64,000 nucleotides of DNA from Nocardia mikamii NBRC 108933 (GTDB taxonomy: Bacteria > Actinomycetota > Actinomycetes > Mycobacteriales > Mycobacteriaceae). Each line of letters opens with the position of its first letter. Positions within the stretch are counted from its first letter, which is position 1. The stretch lies in the NCBI RefSeq assembly GCF_001613505.1, contig NZ_BDCM01000006.1:62001-126000 (forward strand), in the 5' to 3' direction. The position numbers and the translations under genes were made by a program. This document shows positions 31,984 to 40,999 of the stretch, piece after piece. The notes beneath the pieces were generated by a model. That model searched no databases. It saw only the letters and a list, made by a program, of their open reading frames with translations, and was not told the origin of the DNA.

Positions 31984-34707
31984 TCAGCCGGGTGGCAGGG
32001 CGTCCCGGAGCTCTCGCCGCGAGGTGATCGACAGCTTCGTGAAGATCTTGCGCAGATGCCATTCGACCGTTCGTGGGCTCAGGTACATCCGGGCTCCCAC
32101 CTCCGGATTCGACAGGCCCGCACCGACCAGCTGCGCGATCTGGCGCTCCTGCGGCGTCAGCTCGTCCGGAGCGGATTCGACCGTCCGCTTGCGGGCCTTC
32201 TCGCCCGCGGCGAGCAGTTCGCGGCGGGCGCGTTCGGCGAACGCCGCCATGCCGATCGACACGAACATGTCGTAGGCCGTGCGCAACTGCCGGCGAGCGT
32301 CGACGCGGCGGGACTGCCTGCGCAACCATTCGCCGTAGAGCAGATGAGCGCGTGCCAGCTCGGGCCGCATCAGGGTCTTGCCGAGTCTGTCGATCGATTC
32401 GCGATACAGATCCTCTGCCGCCTCGCCGGCCAGCAACGCGCGGCAGCGAGCGAGGATCCCGTGCGACCAGTCGGTGTCGCCGGCCGCCGCGGCGGCCACC
32501 AAGCGGTCGAGCGCCTCACGCGCAGCCGCGTCGTCGTGGACTCGCACCGCGGCCTCGATGAGCTCGGGCAGCACCCACACCGAGACCACCAGTTGGGCGA
32601 TGCGGGTGCTGGCCTGTGCGGCCGACAGGGCCTCCTCGTAGCGGGCCAGGCCGTTGTAGAGCACCGCGGCCGCCCAGTGCGCGGTGGTGACGCCGGTCAA
32701 CTGCCCGTCGGCGCCGGTCTGTTCGATCGTGGCGGCGATGAGCGGCGCGGCCTCGTTCTCGTGGCCCTGCATCGCGGTCAGGATCAGAGTCGTGTACGGC
32801 GCGAGCGGGATGCCGGTGGCGGCGGCGAGCCCCTCGGACTCCGCGACGATCCCGGCCGCCGTCGTGAAGTCTCCGATCAGCGAGGTCGCCGCTCCCAGAG
32901 AGGCGAGGTAGATGGGGAGCTCGGTGAGGATGCCGGCGGCCCGGACCACCTCAGCCGCCCGCGAGTAGGTCTCGATCATGACTTGTTCGCTCCACACCGC
33001 GGGGCTGAGGCCGCAAGCGGCCCAGCCCCAGCGCAGCACGTCCGGCACCGGCAGCTCGACGAGTGCGGCCATGGCCCGGCGCAGCGTGGTGATGGCGGTG
33101 CCCAGCCCTTCCGTGACGAGCAGGGCGCACGCTTCGAGCACCAGGTCGATGGGACGTGGATCCCCCGGTGGGGCAGGCAGTTTTCGGATCGCTTCGGAGA
33201 TCGACATCAGGCTGTCGGCATCGGCGGCGCCCCACGCCGCCGCACCCCAGGCGAGCAGGTAGGTCTCCCGCGCGAGCGCCATGTCGAAGGGTTCGAGCCT
33301 GCGGGCAGCCGTGAGCAGCATCGGCGGCGCCTCGTTGTTGAATCCGGCCGCGTGAGCGATCCGGCCACGCACCAGATACGCTCGGGCACTGAGTGATTCG
33401 CTGCGCGCATCGAGTTCGGCGATATCGAGGAAGCGCCGTGCGGCATCCAGATCACCCGCCCGGACGCTGGTGTCCGCGGCCGCCACCGCACGTTCCGCGC
33501 GCCGCTCGGAATCGACGGTCAGCAGCACCGATCGCTGCAGGAACGCCGCGGCCGCGGCCATCCCGCCGCGAGCCTGGGCACGGCCGGCGGACCGTTCGAG
33601 TTCGGCCGCCACGGCCTCGTCCGGTCCGGCGGCGGCCGATGCCAGATGCCACGCCCGCCGGTCCGGGTCGACGCGAGGGTCGGTGACCTCCGCCAGAGCC
33701 AGATGCACAGCCCGGCGTTCTACGTCACCAGCGGCGCGGTACACCGCGGAGCGCACCAGCGGGTGCCGGAAGGTCACGCGGATGTCGAACGACACCAGCC
33801 TCTCGGTGTCGTCGTCGAGCGCTGTCTCCGGTGCGACCCCGAGCCGGTCGGCGGCGCCCCACACGAGGGCGGGATCCCCGACGGGTTCGGCGGCGGCGAT
33901 CAGCAGAAGCAGCCGGCTCTGGTGCGGCAGCGCCGCGATCCGGGTCAGGAAGCTCTGCTCGATGCGGGTGGGCAGCGACTCGGGGTGTAGAAGGCCGTAT
34001 CCGCCCGCCAACTGCGTCACGGTGCGCTCGCGCGGCAACTCGAGCAGGGCGAGCGGGTTGCCGGCGGCTTCCGCGACCACTCGGTCGCGAATGTGGGAAT
34101 CCAGCTGACCAAGAGTCGCGGAATCGAGCAGCGCAAGGGCGTCGGCCCTGGCCAGCCCTGAGACCTCGAGGTCGGGCAGGCCCGACAACTGCGGGGTGCG
34201 GTCGCGGGCGGCGAAGACCAGTGCCACCGACTCCGCGAGCAGCCGCCGGGCCACGAAGCCGAGAACCTGTGCTGAAGCCTGATCCATCCACTGCGCGTCA
34301 TCGACCACACACAGCACCGGGCCGCTCTCCGAGGCGTCCGAAAACAGGCTCAGAACCGCCAGCCCGACCAGGAAGGGCTGCGGTGGTGTGCCCGAGCGCA
34401 TTCCGAACACTGTTTCGAGCGAATCACGCTGCGGTGCAGGGAGTTCCGCCAACCGGTCCAGCAGCGGCACACACAGCTGGTGCAGGGCGGCGAAAGGCAG
34501 TTCCATTTCGGATTCGACGCCGACCGCGCGTAGTTGTCGCAGCCCGGCCGCCGCTTCAGCGAGATGCTCGAGCAGCGCGGACTTGCCGACTCCGGCCGTG
34601 CCGTGCACGACGAGCACCCGGCTTTCACCGGTGCGCACGGCGGTGATCAACCCATCGAGGACCGCGCATTCCGACTGCCGGCCCACCAGTCCCACACTCC
34701 GCCGCAC
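31984..34707 (-). CDS. LAL-type LuxR family regulator (907 aa)
   Basis: I chose GTG 34707 because AGGAGAGG lies just upstream; the frame extends further to 34845 without typical sequence. VVHGTAGVGKSALLEHLAEA is Walker A (about residues 32-51) and LCVVDDAQWMD is Walker B. The C-terminal LuxR domain is LTPQERQIAQLVGAGLSNPE and LSPRTVEWHLRKIFTKLSIT. It is a paralogue of the LAL protein at 28347-31097, aligning over the whole length, with the C-terminal 120 residues most similar. Its promoter faces the ferritin-like gene at 34903, a likely target. Confidence 0.9.
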   Translation of the reverse strand: MRRSVGLVGRQSECAVLDGLITAVRTGESRVLVVHGTAGVGKSALLEHLAEAAAGLRQLRAVGVESEMELPFAALHQLCVPLLDRLAELPAPQRDSLETVFGMRSGTPPQPFLVGLAVLSLFSDASESGPVLCVVDDAQWMDQASAQVLGFVARRLLAESVALVFAARDRTPQLSGLPDLEVSGLARADALALLDSATLGQLDSHIRDRVVAEAAGNPLALLELPRERTVTQLAGGYGLLHPESLPTRIEQSFLTRIAALPHQSRLLLLIAAAEPVGDPALVWGAADRLGVAPETALDDDTERLVSFDIRVTFRHPLVRSAVYRAAGDVERRAVHLALAEVTDPRVDPDRRAWHLASAAAGPDEAVAAELERSAGRAQARGGMAAAAAFLQRSVLLTVDSERRAERAVAAADTSVRAGDLDAARRFLDIAELDARSESLSARAYLVRGRIAHAAGFNNEAPPMLLTAARRLEPFDMALARETYLLAWGAAAWGAADADSLMSISEAIRKLPAPPGDPRPIDLVLEACALLVTEGLGTAITTLRRAMAALVELPVPDVLRWGWAACGLSPAVWSEQVMIETYSRAAEVVRAAGILTELPIYLASLGAATSLIGDFTTAAGIVAESEGLAAATGIPLAPYTTLILTAMQGHENEAAPLIAATIEQTGADGQLTGVTTAHWAAAVLYNGLARYEEALSAAQASTRIAQLVVSVWVLPELIEAAVRVHDDAAAREALDRLVAAAAAGDTDWSHGILARCRALLAGEAAEDLYRESIDRLGKTLMRPELARAHLLYGEWLRRQSRRVDARRQLRTAYDMFVSIGMAAFAERARRELLAAGEKARKRTVESAPDELTPQERQIAQLVGAGLSNPEVGARMYLSPRTVEWHLRKIFTKLSITSRRELRDALPPG

Positions 34708-34902
34708 TGCCACCTCTCCTGCTTTCACCGAGGGCGATCCGCGCTGGTGCATCCAGCGGTCACCCAGATCCCATCCTGTCCGGATTTTTCCCGAGACGAA
34801 AGGGCGCCGGACCGTGTCCGGTGACACCTCGTCACGATTCGCCACCCTGTCCGGTCCTAGTTGGCGACAGACTCCGCCGACTTCCCGAGACGAGGTTCCC
34901 GC

Positions 34903-35946
34903 ATGGACACCGGCCTCCCCGCCATCGATTCACTCGACGATCTACGTCGCCATCTGCAATGGGCGATCGAACTCGAACACGCGACCATCCCGCCTTACCT
35001 GTGCGCGCTGTACTCCCTGGACCCGGGTCGCAATGCCGAGGCGGCACAGGTGATCAGCAGCGTGTTCGTCGAGGAGATGTTGCACCTCGCACTGGCGGCG
35101 AACCTGCTCAACGCCGTCGGTGGGGAGCCGAAACTGGATGCGCCCCAGCTGCTCCCGGCCTACCCCCACCCCTTGCCGCATGGCGATCCCGCCGTGCACA
35201 TCAACCTGGCACCGTTCGGGCCCGAGGCGCTGGAACTGTTCCTGAACGTCGAGCGCCCCGCCGCGGCCGACGCACCGCCGGAAACCCAGGACTACCACAC
35301 GATCGGGCAGTTCTACGCCGCCCTCGAGTCCGGGTTGCGCACCCTGACCGACACCCTCGGTGAGGACGCGGTTTTCTGCGGCGATCCGAACCGGCAGCTT
35401 CAGGAGATGCACTTCAGCAGCGGGAGCGGACAGGTCGTTCCGGTGTACGACCTGAAGTCCGCGCTGGCCGCGCTGGCCGAGATCATCGAACAGGGCGAGG
35501 GCGCGGCCCGGACCGAGGTGTGGGACGGCGACAAGGACGTCTTCCATCCCGAGCGCGATCAGGTCGCCCATTACTACCGGTTCGTCGAACTACGGGAGGG
35601 GCGGCGGTTCCAGCCCGGTGACACTCCGCAGTCCGGGCCTACCGGGGATCCGATCGCGGTGGACCCGGGCGGCGTGCTGCCGATGCGTCCCAACCCGCGC
35701 ACCACCGACTACCCCGAGGGCAGCGCGGTACGGCTGGCGCAGGAGGAGTTCAACAACACCTACTGCCTGCTGCTGTATCTGCTGGAGGACACCTTCAACG
35801 GCAATCCCGCGCAGATGCGGGACGCGATCGGGGCGATGTACGCCCTGAAGTCGCAGGCCCAGGCGCTGATGAAGATGCCAAGCGGCGACGGCCGCACCAC
35901 CGCGGGCCCGACCTTCGAATACGTGCCGCTCGACCAGCGGGCCTGA
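34903..35946 (+). CDS. Ferritin-like, iminophenyl-pyruvate dimer synthase (VioB/RebD) domain protein (347 aa)
   Basis: Start ATG 34903 with CGAGG upstream. The N-terminal half, LRRHLQWAIELEHATIPPYL, then FVEEMLHLALAANLLNAVGG, is a ferritin-like helical bundle with E-x-x-H pairs typical of the PF12902 family, first described in VioB and RebD of bisindole pathways. Here the gene is free-standing, so the bisindole reaction is not implied. The C-terminal half has a second helical segment (LAQEEFNNTYCLLLYLLED). It is divergent from the second LAL regulator across about 195 bases and may be its target. Confidence 0.8.
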   Translation: MDTGLPAIDSLDDLRRHLQWAIELEHATIPPYLCALYSLDPGRNAEAAQVISSVFVEEMLHLALAANLLNAVGGEPKLDAPQLLPAYPHPLPHGDPAVHINLAPFGPEALELFLNVERPAAADAPPETQDYHTIGQFYAALESGLRTLTDTLGEDAVFCGDPNRQLQEMHFSSGSGQVVPVYDLKSALAALAEIIEQGEGAARTEVWDGDKDVFHPERDQVAHYYRFVELREGRRFQPGDTPQSGPTGDPIAVDPGGVLPMRPNPRTTDYPEGSAVRLAQEEFNNTYCLLLYLLEDTFNGNPAQMRDAIGAMYALKSQAQALMKMPSGDGRTTAGPTFEYVPLDQRA

Positions 35947-36165
35947 GCGGCGGGCGGAGCCTTCGGGCGTATCCGGCCGAGTCGCGAGATAAGAGCGGGA
36001 ACACCGGGTTTCAGACGGCTCCCCGGAGTACGCGTCAAGCAGAGCGTGGCTGGTCCCACCCGCCGCCGGATGCGCCCGCCGTCACGAATGCGCCGCCTGT
36101 CCTGTCCTCGATACAGAGACGTTTTCCACCGACTCCGAAACAGCACTGCAACGGAAGGAAAGATC

Positions 36166-36909
36166 ATGAAGATCGTCGTAATCGGCGGCACCGGGCTCAT
36201 CGGCTCGAAGGTGGTCGCCCGGCTGGGCGAGCACGGCCACGACGCGGTCGCGGCCGCGCCCAACACGGGTGTGAACACGATCACCGGCGAAGGCGTGAAG
36301 GAGGTGCTGCAAGGGGCGAACGTACTCGTCGACGTCTCGAATTCACCGTCGTTCGCCGACGACGACGTCATGGCCTTCTTCCGGACCGCGACCACCAACC
36401 TCCTCGAGGCGGCAGGCAGTGCCGGTGTCGGCCACTACGTCGCGCTGTCGGTGGTGGGTGCGGACCGCTTGCCGGAATCCGGGTACCTGCGAGCGAAGGT
36501 CGCGCAGGAGAAGCTGATCAAGGAATCGGGCCTGCCCCACTCGCTGGTGCATGCGACCCAGTTCTTCGAATTCGCCGGTGGGATCGCCGATTCCGCCACC
36601 AGCGGCGCGGAGGTGCGGCTGCCGAACGGCGGTGTGCAGCCGGTGGCGGCCGAGGAGGTCTCGGCCGCGGTCGGGCGGACCGCGGCCGGTGACCCGCTCA
36701 ACGGCGTCGTGGAGGTTGCCGGACCCGAGGTGTTCGGCCTCGACGAGTGGGTTCGCACCGTGCTGACCGCCCGGTCCGATTCGCGCGAGGTCGTCGGCGA
36801 TCCGCAGGCACGGTACTTCGGAACGCGTCTGACCCGGGACAGCCTGCTGCCCGGCCCGGATGCGCGCATCGGGACGATACGGCTCGCGGAGTGGCTGGCC
36901 CGGCAGTAA
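36166..36909 (+). CDS. NmrA-like / atypical SDR NAD(P)-binding protein (247 aa)
   Basis: Start ATG 36166 with GGAAGGAAA upstream. The N-terminus MKIVVIGGTGLIGSKVVARL has the G-x-x-G-x-x-G nucleotide motif of atypical SDRs. Later motifs are VDVSNSPSF, GHYVALSVVGADRLPESGYL and SGLPHSLVHATQFFEF, which match NmrA/YwnB-type reductases found beside ECF sigma factors. It probably reduces or senses a small carbonyl compound. It is about 70 bases upstream of the flavoprotein gene and may share its transcript. Confidence 0.85.
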   Translation: MKIVVIGGTGLIGSKVVARLGEHGHDAVAAAPNTGVNTITGEGVKEVLQGANVLVDVSNSPSFADDDVMAFFRTATTNLLEAAGSAGVGHYVALSVVGADRLPESGYLRAKVAQEKLIKESGLPHSLVHATQFFEFAGGIADSATSGAEVRLPNGGVQPVAAEEVSAAVGRTAAGDPLNGVVEVAGPEVFGLDEWVRTVLTARSDSREVVGDPQARYFGTRLTRDSLLPGPDARIGTIRLAEWLARQ

Positions 36910-36981
36910 CTACTCGCACGCGGGCGGCCGCGATCCGGTCGCCCGCGTGTACTCGCCCGAACGCGGACAGGAGACAACCCG

Positions 36982-38718
36982 ATGGTCGACTCTTCGACCG
37001 AACGACAACTCGCCACTTCGGTGCTGGTGATCGGTACCGGCGGCGCCGGACTGCGCGCGGCCATCGAACTGGCGGAGCGCGGTGTGGACGTGCTCATGGT
37101 CGGCAAGCGACCGAAGGCGGACGCGCACACCACGCTCGCCGCAGGCGGGATCAACGCCGCGCTGTCGACCATGGACACCGAGGACAGCTGGCAGCAGCAC
37201 GCGGCCGACACCCTCACCGAGAGCTATCTGCTGGCCCGTCCCGACACGGTGCGCACCGTCACCGAGAACGCCACGCGCGGCATCGAGGACCTCGAGCGGT
37301 GGGGAATGCCGTTCGCACGCGAGGCCGACGGACGAATCTCCCAGCGGTTCTTCGGCGCCCACACCTACCGGCGCACCTCGTTCGCCGGTGACTACACCGG
37401 GCTCGAGATCCAGCGCACCCTGGTGAACCGGGCGGCCCAGCTCGGCATCCGGATCATCGACACCTGCTATGTGACACGAATCCTGGTGCACGACAACGTC
37501 GTTTTCGGCGCTTACGGCTTCGACCTGGAATCGGGCGTCCGCTACAGCTTCCGGGCCGACGCGGTGATTCTCGCCGCGGGCGGCCACACCCGGATCTGGC
37601 GGCGCACCTCCTCACGGCGGGACGAGAACACCGGCGACTCCTTCCGGCTCGCGGTGCTCGCCGGTGGCCGGATTCGCGATCCGGAGCTCGTGCAGTTCCA
37701 TCCCTCGGGGCTGATCGAGCCGGAGAACGCGGCCGGCACACTGGTATCGGAGGCCGCGCGCGGGGAGGGCGGCATCCTGCGCAACGGCGAGGGCGAGCGC
37801 TTCATGAAACGCTACGATCCCGCACGCATGGAACTGTCCACCCGCGACCGCGTCGCCCTGGCCGCCTACACCGAGATCAAAGAAGGCCGCGGTACCGCGA
37901 AAGGTGGTGTCTGGCTGGATGTTTCACATCTCCCCCGGGAGACCATCATGCGGCGGCTGCCCCGCGTCTACCAGACGATGCTCGAACTGCAGATGCTCGA
38001 TATCACCCGCGATCCGATCGAAATAGCGCCCACCGCACACTATTCGATGGGTGGTGTGTGGGTGCGCTCCGCGGACCACAGCACCGGCGTCGAGGGTTTG
38101 TACGCCATCGGCGAGGCCTCCAGCGGACTGCACGGCGCCAATCGCCTCGGCGGCAACTCGCTGATCGAACTGCTCGTCTACGGCCGGATCGTCGGCGAGG
38201 CGGCGGCGCGGTATTCGGCGGAGCTGTCGGTGCAGCGGCGTTCCCACGGCGCGCTCGCCGAGGCCCGCGCCGAAATCGACGCCCTGCTCACCGCCGACGG
38301 CCGCGAGAACGTACGGGCCCTGCAGCGCGCCCTGCGCGACACGATGACCGAATACGCCGGGGTCGTCCGGGACGACGCCGGCCTGCGCACGGGCCTGTCC
38401 GAGGTCGACGAGATCGAGGATCGCATCGCGGATATCGGCGTGCACCCCGACGCGGCCGGCTTCCAGGATCTCGCCCACGCCTTCGACCTGAAGTCGTCGG
38501 CCCTCGCCGCACGCGCCACCCTCGAGGCCGCCCGGGAACGACGCGAGACACGCGGCTGCCACAACCGCTCGGACTACCCCGCGCTCGATCCGCAGTTGCG
38601 GGTGAATCTGGTGTGGTCGGGTCCGGGCCGGCTCGAGCGTGAGGAGATCCCCGGAATTCCCGACGAGATCGCCCGGCTGATGCGCGACGTCTCGACGGAT
38701 GGGAAGCTGGTCGAATGA
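36982..38718 (+). CDS. FAD-binding fumarate reductase/succinate dehydrogenase-like flavoprotein (578 aa)
   Basis: Start ATG 36982 with AGGAG upstream. The FAD Rossmann motif is SVLVIGTGGAGLRAAIELAE (about residues 13-32). DAHTTLAAGGINAAL carries the His that holds FAD covalently in SDH/FRD enzymes. The active-site region shows SEAARGEGGILRNGEGERF and IAPTAHYSMGG. The C-terminal region contains GLYAIGEASSGLHGANRLGG. No iron-sulfur or membrane-anchor subunits are nearby, so it is probably a soluble solitary flavoprotein. L-aspartate oxidase (NadB) is the main alternative, but the FAD-linked His favours SDH/FRD. Confidence 0.85.
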   Translation: MVDSSTERQLATSVLVIGTGGAGLRAAIELAERGVDVLMVGKRPKADAHTTLAAGGINAALSTMDTEDSWQQHAADTLTESYLLARPDTVRTVTENATRGIEDLERWGMPFAREADGRISQRFFGAHTYRRTSFAGDYTGLEIQRTLVNRAAQLGIRIIDTCYVTRILVHDNVVFGAYGFDLESGVRYSFRADAVILAAGGHTRIWRRTSSRRDENTGDSFRLAVLAGGRIRDPELVQFHPSGLIEPENAAGTLVSEAARGEGGILRNGEGERFMKRYDPARMELSTRDRVALAAYTEIKEGRGTAKGGVWLDVSHLPRETIMRRLPRVYQTMLELQMLDITRDPIEIAPTAHYSMGGVWVRSADHSTGVEGLYAIGEASSGLHGANRLGGNSLIELLVYGRIVGEAAARYSAELSVQRRSHGALAEARAEIDALLTADGRENVRALQRALRDTMTEYAGVVRDDAGLRTGLSEVDEIEDRIADIGVHPDAAGFQDLAHAFDLKSSALAARATLEAARERRETRGCHNRSDYPALDPQLRVNLVWSGPGRLEREEIPGIPDEIARLMRDVSTDGKLVE

Positions 38719-38751
38719 CGGCCCCGCACTGTCTCGGCGCGTGATCAGCGC

Positions 38752-39678
38752 ATGACCGGCACTGCGCCCGACGCCGATCTCGACCGCGCGCTGGGCGACT
38801 TCTCCGGCCTCAGGCCACGGCTGTTCGGCATCGCCTACCGCATGCTCGGCACCGTGGCCGACGCCGAGGACATCGTCCAGGACGCGTGGGTGAAATGGCA
38901 GTCGTATCCTGACCGTGCCGCGGTTCAGGATACGACTGCCTTTCTGGTCACGATGACCACCCGGCTGGCGATCAACGCGACGCGCACCGCGCGGGTGCGC
39001 CGCGAAACGTATCTCGGTCCGTGGCTTCCCGAACCGGTCGACACCGGCGCCGATCCCTCCCTCGGCGCCGAGCGGGCCGCGGCGCTCGAGACCGCGGTGC
39101 TCGTCGTGCTGGAGAAGATGACCCCCACCGAGCGGGCCGCGTTCGTCCTGCGCGAGGCCTTCGACTACCCGTACGGCAAAATCGCCGAAGTGCTCGAGGT
39201 CAAGGAGGCCACCGCCCGCAAACTGGTGAGCCGCGCGCGCCACGGCATCGCCTCCGAGCGGCACACACCGGTCGACGACGAGCAGCAGCGCCGGCTGCTC
39301 GAGGCGTTCCTCGACGCGGCGCGCGCCGGGGACCTCGACGATCTCGAGGCGCTGTTCGCCACCGAGGTGGCCAGTTACAGCGACGGCGGCGGCAAGCCGG
39401 TCCGGGCCTCGCGTGTTCCGGTCGTCGGACGCGACCGGGTGGCCAAATATGTCGCGGCGTTCGCGTCACACTTCTGGACCGGGGTCACCCTGGACCGGGT
39501 CGAGGCCAACGGTCGTGCCTCGGTGCTCATCAGCCGGGACGGGGAGGCCGTCGCCTGGCTCACCGTCGGTGCCGCCGACAGCGAGCACATCGACCGTGTC
39601 TACTGGATCCTCAATCCCGACAAACTGAGCCGCCTCGCGCAATCCGTCGGCCTGACCGGAGGCCCGGCCGCGCAGTGA
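38752..39678 (+). CDS. ECF41-type sigma factor with SnoaL-like C-terminal domain (308 aa)
   Basis: Region 2 is GLRPRLFGIAYRMLGTVAD and AEDIVQDAWVKWQ. Region 4 is MTPTERAAFVLREAFDYPYG and LEVKEATARKLVSRARHG. The C-terminal domain LLEAFLDAARAGDLDDLEAL, with DGGGKPVRASRVPVVGRDRV, is the SnoaL-like fold that regulates ECF41 sigma factors in cis, without an anti-sigma factor. A perfect 16-bp inverted repeat lies inside the gene at 38897-38940. The 3' end overlaps the convergent ltrA gene by 213 bases. Known ECF41 promoters have a TGTCACA -35 element; one such sequence lies before the cupin gene at 40931. Confidence 0.9.
   Translation: MTGTAPDADLDRALGDFSGLRPRLFGIAYRMLGTVADAEDIVQDAWVKWQSYPDRAAVQDTTAFLVTMTTRLAINATRTARVRRETYLGPWLPEPVDTGADPSLGAERAAALETAVLVVLEKMTPTERAAFVLREAFDYPYGKIAEVLEVKEATARKLVSRARHGIASERHTPVDDEQQRRLLEAFLDAARAGDLDDLEALFATEVASYSDGGGKPVRASRVPVVGRDRVAKYVAAFASHFWTGVTLDRVEANGRASVLISRDGEAVAWLTVGAADSEHIDRVYWILNPDKLSRLAQSVGLTGGPAAQ
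38897..38940. repeat. Perfect 16-bp inverted repeat within the ECF41 coding sequence
   Basis: GGCAGTCGTATCCTGA (38897-38912) is exactly complementary to TCAGGATACGACTGCC (38925-38940), with a 12-base loop. It lies in codons for QSYPDRAAVQDTTAF, between sigma regions 2.2 and 2.4. Codons here (TAT, CCT, ACT) are less GC-rich than their surroundings. Confidence 0.9.
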
Positions 39679-40845
39679 CGCGGTCAGGGCCGCCACACAC
39701 ACGACGGTGACGGCGGGAACCGTCAGATCCGGAATCGCGGCGGTGGCCAGGGGGACGAGCAGGATCGAAAGCGCCGCGGTGACAAGGATTTCCGGCCGCG
39801 GCCGGGACGCCGGCCCCGCGTGTGTCACCCAGAGCAGCAGCAGGAATACGGCTGCCGGAATCGCGACGGCGTACCCGGTAGCCGGCGAACCGGCATGGCC
39901 GTCGGCACGCACCGCCACCTCCAGGCCCGCCCCGAGCGCCGCGAGCGCCGCGAAGGACCCGTAATGCCCGTAGCCCCACAGGAACGACCGCGTCCGACGT
40001 GCGGCCAGCGCCGCGCCGCTGGGCTGTGATTCGTAGAGCCACCACAGCGCGAACAACAGCACCAGCCCGGACAGCGCGATGAGCACGGGCATCGGCCGCA
40101 GGCCGTCGGCGAGCGCGTCGGCGATGCCGGTGGACACCGCCAGCACGCTCTCGCCCAGCAGAATGATCGTGAACAGCGTGTAGCGCTCCGCGATGTGATG
40201 CGGATGCCAGGTCGTTCCGCCGGCCCGCTCGGCCCAGACGGGAACCGCGAGTTCCGCGACGACCAGGGCGCCGAAAGCCCACTGCGCCGCCGCACCGCGC
40301 AGTACATCCGCTCCGGCCGCCAGCTGTCTTGCCAGCCACAGCAGTTCAAGCACGGCGACCCACCATGCGTACCGCAGCGCGGTCGCCCTGCCCGCGGCGT
40401 CCTCGCGTGCGGCCCGTAGCCATTGCGCCGCCGAAGCACTGCGCATCACCAGATAACCGACGGTGATGACCAGATAATCGCGGCGGCAGAACGCGGACGG
40501 AATTCCTGCCGCCAGCAACAACACTCCCGCCATCTGCGTCAGGGTGAGTAACCGATATCGGACGTCGTCGGTGTCGTACGCCGAGGCAAACCAGGTGAAG
40601 TTCATCCACGCCCACCACACGGCGAAGAACACCTGGAGAAACGGCGCCAGCGCCGACACAGCGTGCCCGGCGCCGACGGCGTGCCCGAACTGCGCCACCA
40701 ATCCCGCCACCGCGACGACGAAGGTCAGGTCGAACAGCAGCTCCAGCTGGGTCGCCGCGCGATGCGGCTCGTCGATCGATCGGCCGCGCATCAGCACCCG
40801 CCGTTGTGGCGTGCCGAACGCGGGCTTGGTCGGTTTCTTGGTCAT
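39466..40845 (-). CDS. ltrA: Low temperature requirement protein A (LtrA) family membrane protein (459 aa)
   Basis: Start ATG 40845 with GGAG upstream. The N-terminal motif EPHRAATQLELLFDLTFVVAVAGL is diagnostic of LtrA. About ten to twelve hydrophobic helices follow, with FFAVWWAWMNFTWFASAYD and ERYTLFTIILLGESVLAVSTG as the conserved family blocks. LtrA was found in Listeria as needed for growth at low temperature; the molecular role is unclear. The last 71 codons overlap the end of the convergent sigma factor. These encode a hydrophilic tail rich in Gly, Asp and Val that may come from read-through of the opposite gene. Confidence 0.9.
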   Translation of the reverse strand: MTKKPTKPAFGTPQRRVLMRGRSIDEPHRAATQLELLFDLTFVVAVAGLVAQFGHAVGAGHAVSALAPFLQVFFAVWWAWMNFTWFASAYDTDDVRYRLLTLTQMAGVLLLAAGIPSAFCRRDYLVITVGYLVMRSASAAQWLRAAREDAAGRATALRYAWWVAVLELLWLARQLAAGADVLRGAAAQWAFGALVVAELAVPVWAERAGGTTWHPHHIAERYTLFTIILLGESVLAVSTGIADALADGLRPMPVLIALSGLVLLFALWWLYESQPSGAALAARRTRSFLWGYGHYGSFAALAALGAGLEVAVRADGHAGSPATGYAVAIPAAVFLLLLWVTHAGPASRPRPEILVTAALSILLVPLATAAIPDLTVPAVTVVCVAALTASLRGRASGQADGLREAAQFVGIEDPVDTVDVLAVGGTDGEPGDGLPVPADEHRGTTVGLDPVQGDPGPEV

Positions 40846-40930
40846 CAGTCGCGACTCCAGGGATCTGTCCAGGTTTCCACGTAGGACAGGACAGCGATGT
40901 CATTCGTGACGAGCAGGGCAGGCGTCTCGC

Positions 40931-40958
40931 TGTCACAGATCCGGAGCTTCCGTTGTCC
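40931..40958 (+). promoter_or_regulatory. Candidate ECF41-type promoter before the cupin gene
   Basis: TGTCACA at 40931-40937 matches the published ECF41 -35 element. A TGTC at 40955-40958, 17 bases further, is close to the expected CGTC -10 element with a 16-base spacer. The cupin ATG is at 41000. Both the element and the ECF41 gene at 38752 occur in this window, but the -10 match is imperfect. Confidence 0.4.
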
Positions 40959-40999
40959 TCGCTGTGTAACCCCTGAACGACAGCGCCGGAGGTATCCCG

